Assembly (NCBI RefSeq): GCF_002127325.2
Contig: NC_035446.2
Location: 158,562,484-158,626,483, forward strand
Origin: Helianthus annuus
Taxonomy: Eukaryota > Streptophyta > Magnoliopsida > Asterales > Asteraceae
Reading direction: 5' to 3'
DNA length: 64,000 nt
The position numbers and the translations under genes were made by a program. Below, in pieces: positions 59,096 through 64,000 of this stretch (within the stretch, counting starts at the first letter, position 1; the number at the start of each line of letters is the position of its first letter). Under the pieces are notes generated by a model. That model ran no database searches. It saw nothing but the letters and a program-made list of their open reading frames with translations, and had not been told where the DNA came from.

Positions 59096-60619
59096 CCCAA
59101 ACCCGACCAGAGTGAATCCAAGCCGCTCCACGAAACCTGAACCAAGCTAGAACCATAACCCAACCGAGACTAGATCGAACCAAATCAAACCCGAAGCTGA
59201 GTTCATTTAAGCCGACCGTGTCGTGAACTGAACCGAGCATAATCTAACCCGAGACCTCCCGAAAGACCCGAACCGCGGCTGTGACCCGAACCAACTGAAG
59301 TACCTCGGACCACCACCCTTGTCGCCGCCGCTGCCATTACTCCGGTGGCCTTATGCCGCCGTAAACCACCACCGTAACCCCCCTGAAACATCACCATATG
59401 ACGGAGAACATCTCGGATCTAGAAGGAAATAAAAAGAGAAGAAGTGAAACCAGGTCTTACCCGAAAACTTTTGTCGAACCACAGCACTACCGCCGACGTA
59501 GACGGTGCTGCTTCCGTCTTCCGACGCCGGCTTCGCCGCGTCGCTGACCGGCTCCGTCGTTGTTGCTCCTCTCCGACTCCTCTATCTTCGTTTTGTCATC
59601 GCACCACCACCGTGACGGTTGTGGTGGCCGGCCGATTAAACAACTCGATGGAAGGGGGTGGGGTTACAGGTGAGATAGGTGTCGGTGGAGGTGAGAGGGG
59701 GCAGCTGGTCGCCATAATCGGAGGTGAGAGGGAACGAGACCTAGAGGTTAGGTGAGCGTGTGTTGTGATGAGAAGGTGGCTTCATCTATTTGTTTGTTTG
59801 TGTGAGTATTAGGGTTTTATTGAAAGGATATTGAAGGAGATGATGATGAGCAGATGAATGAGATGAGGGTGTGCGTGTGATCTGAGTTTTCAACAAAATG
59901 AGAGGATAAGTGTATTACTACACTTATATACCTAGGGTTGGGTTAATGGGCTTGGGCCCCAGGCCCACAAGCCCAATCCCGATGGTTAAGTGGCCCAATC
60001 ACACTAAAAAACCCGTTAACAAAGCCCGAACTCTGCGTAATGTCTTAAACTAAAATTTTAGTGTTAAAACGCGTAAAACATGATCGGTAGTCGTTATTGG
60101 TGTGCTCGAACGTCGATTACGGTAAAATCGCGTAACGTTGCGTCGTTCGCCGTTTCAATCCGTTTTTCGATTCGGTTTCGACTACGGATATAATATTTAA
60201 AAACGAAGCTAAATATATCAAAACATTTCAGTTTTTAAGTTAATACCCGTGTCTGATGCTTTCGTTTCATCGTTGATTGTCGGTGTGTTACTGTTTCCGC
60301 GTTTTCCGTTCTCGTTTGCGTTTTGTATCGTTCGAAAGCATGAAAGTTTCGCAAAACTAAATTTATAAATATAAAATACGTGGATAAAATTCGTATTCGT
60401 CAGTGTTGTTAGTATTTTGTTCGGTTTCAGCGCGTTATCGTTTAATATTATGTAGTTTCTCCGCGGATCGTCATACGCGCACTGTAAAGTCGAATAGACG
60501 TTCACAGGCATTCAAATAGCCTAATTAAGTTAATTGTGCCTTGAACACTACCTATTATCTCCTTAAATGTTTGTTAATTGCGTAATTAGAAGCCGTTAAT
60601 TACCGGTTGTCACAGGGTG

Positions 60620-61265
60620 TATCAATGACAGGAACATGGTCAATGGCAAGAATGGGCTCAGAAATGACTGGAGCGGGCTGCTGATCAGCAAGCATAGCAG
60701 GAATCGGATCATCTGGAAGAACAGGAGCCTCAGCAGGCTGCTCCAACTCCATCTCCTCATCACCGTCCATACGAGGAATGTAACCGAATCCCAACGGTGG
60801 GATATAAGAAGCTATCGACTCAAAAGAACCTGAGGCGGACGAGTCAGACTGAACCTCCATATCAGGAAGCTCGACCATGGGAACAATGGGATCAACAACT
60901 GGGATATCAACAAGCTGAACACCGTCCTCCATCGGGGCCCCACCATCCTGGTCTCTCTCTGGGGGACCCTCAATGAGTAGGTCGATGTCACCATCGGGTA
61001 ACGCGTCGAGAGGTTGTTCCTCAAAGGGAACTGCAGCGAAGGGGAGAGGGGCATGGATTGGAACAAGGGGTAGATTCTCTCCTGGTGGGCCATCAGCTAG
61101 GGGTACGTCGTCTCCGAAAATCGTCAGGGCAAACGGCTGGAAATCGTCTTCATCGGTGCTTGTGGTGTCTGAGGTATAAACTCCTGAGTCTGTGGCCATC
61201 TCGTCATCAGAGGTAAAGGCCATCGGGTCACTCGCATTGGATACTCCACTACCAGATGATGCCAT
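60620..61265 (-). pseudogene. Element C ORF1, N-terminal part
   Basis: Starts at the ATG 61265 (MASSGSGVSNASDPM), five bases after an acceptor-like GTGTTACAG. It reads about 215 residues of acidic, Pro-rich, low-complexity sequence (many Asp, Glu, Pro, Val; for example TSDTTSTDEDDF and PLADGPPGENLPLVP), then meets solo LTR D. When the GGGTG duplication is counted once, the frame remains open into the part ending at 53612, so D interrupts a single ORF. The acidic N-terminus contrasts with the Arg-rich N-terminus of ORF1 in A. No known domain is recognised. Confidence 0.7.
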
Positions 61266-61370
61266 GGTGTCTGTAACACAACCACAACATATGCACACAA
61301 ATAAGGTAAGCATGTAAATAAATAACAATGAAATCATGTATGCATCCTAGTCTTCCCAGGCTATCCCGCC

Positions 61371-61544
61371 CAATCTCTAAGACTGAATTTCCTAGTCTCT
61401 CAGACTAACCCCTGGCCTCTAAGACCAACTTCCCAGTCTCCAAGACTCAAATTTTCCCCAGCCTCTAAGACTATACTTCCCCAATCTCTAAGATTGAACC
61501 CCTCAGTCTCTAAGACTGAAACCTCCCTCAGTCTCTAAGACTGA
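61371..61544 (-). repeat. Array of eight small palindromes in the leader of C
   Basis: Eight copies of a 15-16-bp unit with consensus CAGTCTCTAAGACTG, a 6-bp stem with a 3-base loop, spaced 20-28 bp apart between primer site and ORF1. Several copies differ at both partners of a stem pair, so the hairpin is kept: TAGTCT/AGACTA in copy 2, CAATCT/AGATTG in copy 6, and two paired changes in copy 3. Copies 1, 4 and 5 have one or two mismatches. Confidence 0.8.
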
Positions 61545-61714
61545 TACAAAAATTTTTGCAAAGTGTATTTGTGCCCTTTTGTTTGTAAAAATGTTTGTGC
61601 CCTGGATCTGGACTTTTAGTGTATGCAAAAGTAAAAACGCTTGAAAACATTTTCGTGAGAGCCCTAGTGATCATAGTCTAGACTCGAGAAGGAATCCTAG
61701 TTCGCTATGATCGA

Positions 61715-61727
61715 GGCTCTAATACCA
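61715..61727 (-). other. Primer-binding site of element C
   Basis: Minus strand TGGTATTAGAGCC, one base different (C to T) from the sites of H, A and B, 3 bp from the LTR at 61731. The difference may be decay or a primer variant. Confidence 0.8.
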
Positions 61728-61730
61728 AGC

Positions 61731-64000
61731 TGTCACACCCTGGCTTTTGCGGAAGCATGGGTTTATTTGGTGTGACTTCTTAATACCATAGCAACAATCA
61801 CAACATGATATAAGATAAAAATATATGATGTTCATCCATTAAAATAATTAAAAATGCATAACATATTGTCTTAAAACATCAACCACAAAATGCGTTACAA
61901 AACACTACTTGTTTAAAACGAGTTCGTAAGACTCAACGGAAGACTAATCGACAAAACAAGGATAAGAGACATGCAACTTGTCAAGGAAGGAGTTGCACTT
62001 CCCAAACCCTACAACTTTGGATGACATCCTTATTAAGTACGCAGCTTTGCCTAATCATGCAACACTTGCCAAATCCAAATTAATTCCCTGAAATACATGT
62101 AGTTTAAAAAGTCAACAAAAAGTTGAGCGAGTTCATGTGTAAGTCTATGTATATAAAACCGTTTGGTATGTATGTAAATAAAATAGTCCCTGGTATGTAG
62201 CAAAAAGGAAAAACTGATCACCATTGGGTTGCAAATCCAATAGTATATGTGAATGATGCAGGAAGACTCAAACCTAGCAAATTTGTCTCCGGTATGAAGA
62301 CATAGTCACCACTATGGGCCCCCGGCCTCATGGGTGTGGGCTCGCTACACCCAAATAGATCTATCACTCATGTCCCGTGGTCCTACGATGAGGATTAATG
62401 GCCTTAAATGTCATGCCCACCACTCAGTTGATCGCGTAATAAAAACCCTCCTTAAGCTAACAATACCATGTATAAAATGTCTGAAATAAATTGTAAACAT
62501 GTATTCCACCCCCGAAGTATAAAACCGAAATCAGTAAAGGAACAGGGGGTCATGAACTCACCGTAGTGCGTCTTGACTCGAATCTTAACTCTTTCCGCTA
62601 CACGACAACCTACAACGTACTAATGTCTATTAGACGAACGGGCCGTGCCTTGGCTTAGAGTTTGGTGTTTTGAGTTATGTCACTTTGGTATTGTTTTGTT
62701 AAAACATAAATAATTATTTTAACTTAACTATCGTTCTTAGAAAAATAGTTAGACAACTATTTCGTATCAAATTTTCTCGAATATTTTACTAAGTGTTCGG
62801 ATTTTCGAAAAATTTCGCCATAGTTTCCTTTGTAAATAGAGGTGTCCATGCTTAATTAGCATATCATTTTATTTTACATATATCCCGTAGTTCATTTTCA
62901 ATAATCAAACCGACATATAGACATACAAAACGTTACATATTTTATTTCAGCTTTATTACTCGAAACCGGACTGTTTTCGAGGATTTTTATAAAATAGTTA
63001 TCCTTTTCCAAAAATTCTCAAATTTTTACAGAAGGTCCTATATGTTCCAAAATTTATTATGTAAAAATATCGGGGTCCAGTTCGTTACCTATATTTTATA
63101 GAAATTTATTTACCCGACTCCAATCAGATTTGTTACTTTCTGATTGCAGTTTACGGAATAATTCACTAAAAATTAACGGTCTTGAAAAATTACGATTCCA
63201 GTGCCATTTGTTTAGTTATTCCAAAATACACATTTTAGGCTTTAGAAAATCAGTTTTTCGATTTAAAACGGTCCAGTTATAGCCTGTTGAAGTCGGCTGG
63301 AAATACAACTCAGCAAGCTGTTTACATTGTAGAAGTTACTAAAAACGCATCAACAAAGGTCCTAACCATGGTTTATCGATGATTTAATGTTCAAACCTCA
63401 ATCATGCTTTAACCAACCCTAAACCATCCAGATTTCAACTTCATACAACCTTTTTATATAGGGTTTTTATGCAGAATTTCGTGTTCATCTTTTTAGTGTT
63501 CAATTTCTTGTGTTACATGATTATCATCCTCCTACTAAGTATCATGACCAAGAACAAGATGAGACAATGGTGTGAAGGGACTTACTACTAGCACAAGGCT
63601 AGGGTGAAAATCTTAGGGCAAGGATGATGGAGAAATGGTAGTGCTAGAGGCTTGAACAAAGCTTCCTTGAGAGTCCTTCAACTCGTAACTACTTTGAATG
63701 TTCTTCAAGCTTGGAGAGGAGACTTGTAGTGAAGAAGATGAAGTTATGAGAGAGGGTGATGGTGAAATCGGTTATGGGGGAGGGGGGAGCCGAAAATAAG
63801 GGGAGGGGGTGAGGTTGAGTGTAGGTTTGATGGTGATGATGAGTTTCCTTGGAAATATGAGCAACCTAGAACCTAGTGTCATCATGCATAACATTTTTGG
63901 CCAATAAAAGCTAAGATTACCTTTACAAAAATCTAAACAAAATATATATGTAATCATGGGCAGATTTTCGGTTGTGGGGGGGGGGTAAAATGAAAATTTT
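61731..64000 (-). repeat. 5' LTR of element C (partial, runs off the window)
   Basis: Same family as 32018-35201, starting TGTCACACCCTGG. The visible 2270 bp correspond to about 32018-34480 of the other copy, with a 186-bp deletion near 63174 whose ends share AAC. It keeps the G-rich tract at 63776-63809. The terminus and target duplication are outside the window. Confidence 0.9.

Larger units (their letters stand above)
54464..60614 (-). repeat. Solo LTR D, interrupted by solo LTR E
   Basis: Plus-orientation ends TGTCACACCCCG and CGGTTGTCACA with a perfect GGGTG duplication (54459-54463 and 60615-60619). Removing E and its duplication leaves about 3.9 kb with no primer site, gag or pol, so it is a solo LTR left by LTR-LTR recombination. 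On the minus strand it has a TATATAAG box (59923-59930) and a donor-like CGGGTAAGACC (first base 59460). It also has a dense TTGAC cluster (59009-59095), a coding-like GC-rich patch near 59200-59750 without a convincing gene, and an AT simple repeat near 58268-58308. Blocks such as CCACCCCCGAA...ATGAACTCACC relate it to LTR C. Confidence 0.9.
32018..64000 (-). mobile_element. Element C: old chromovirus with nested insertions (partial)
   Basis: Minus-strand Ty3/Gypsy element with left LTR 32018-35201, polypurine tract, pol, gag, ORF1, primer site and a right LTR from 61731 past the window end. Two insertions split it: complete element B at 36927-50235 and solo LTR D (with E inside) at 54464-60614. 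The flank before it is CTAGG (32013-32017); the partner is outside the window. Its LTRs differ by roughly 1-2% by eye and by a 186-bp deletion in the right copy (33464-33649 of the left copy are missing near 63174). Its genes carry stops and frame breaks. Confidence 0.9.

Noticed and set aside
59203..59755. Gly/Arg-rich frames on both strands in solo LTR D
   Set aside because: Open on both strands because of high GC and simple sequence; they lie within an LTR and have no counterpart in other LTRs.

Overview
This is a plant nuclear window, almost certainly from a composite (Asteraceae). The signs are very long-LTR Ty3/Gypsy chromoviruses with a tRNA-iMet primer site, TG..CA termini of the TGTNACACC type, hAT and Mutator-like non-autonomous elements, and one plant F-box gene. 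The family assignment rests on the style of the gag-pol proteins and LTRs and is inference. There are no tRNA, rRNA, CRISPR or bacterial features.

Layout. 1-3403: edge of a minus-strand LTR element (H: leader, primer site, LTR). 3637-5063: non-autonomous Mutator-like element with a 9-bp target duplication. 5703-6821: the only intact host gene seen, an intronless F-box gene. 8162-8840: degraded hAT-like element. 8868-11215: solo LTR (I) of the same superfamily as H. 11246-12795: hAT element J with a second hAT (K) nested in it. 13704-27897: element A, a complete very young chromovirus on the minus strand (two 3539-bp LTRs, duplication ATTAA) with intact gag-pol and an extra intact ORF upstream of gag. 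27898-28739: host sequence with one exon-like relic. 28740-32017: LTR relics. 32018 to the end: element C, an older minus-strand chromovirus whose right LTR runs off the window. Element B (36927-50235, plus strand, duplication GATAG) sits in C's RNase H region. Solo LTR D (54464-60614, duplication GGGTG) sits in C's extra ORF, and solo LTR E (54973-57195, duplication TATAA) sits in D.

How the parts work together. A and B each keep all cis and coding parts of a chromovirus: LTR promoter, primer site, gag, protease, reverse transcriptase, RNase H, integrase with a C-terminal chromodomain-like tail, polypurine tract. C has three in-frame stops plus a gag frame break and is dead. The most interesting observations are: (1) a 430-500 residue proline-rich ORF between primer site and gag in two different families (A and C), cleanly absent from B; (2) splice-donor-like GTAAG sites downstream of the LTR TATA boxes and acceptor-like AG sites just before ORF1 and gag, suggesting a spliced mRNA that lacks the primer site; (3) palindrome clusters in homologous LTRs H and I at the same places relative to the TATA box, with the core changed throughout from TTCGATCGAA to TTCGTACGAA; (4) an array of eight small hairpins in the C leader with compensatory changes; (5) a hairpin before the polypurine tract kept with a compensatory change between families.
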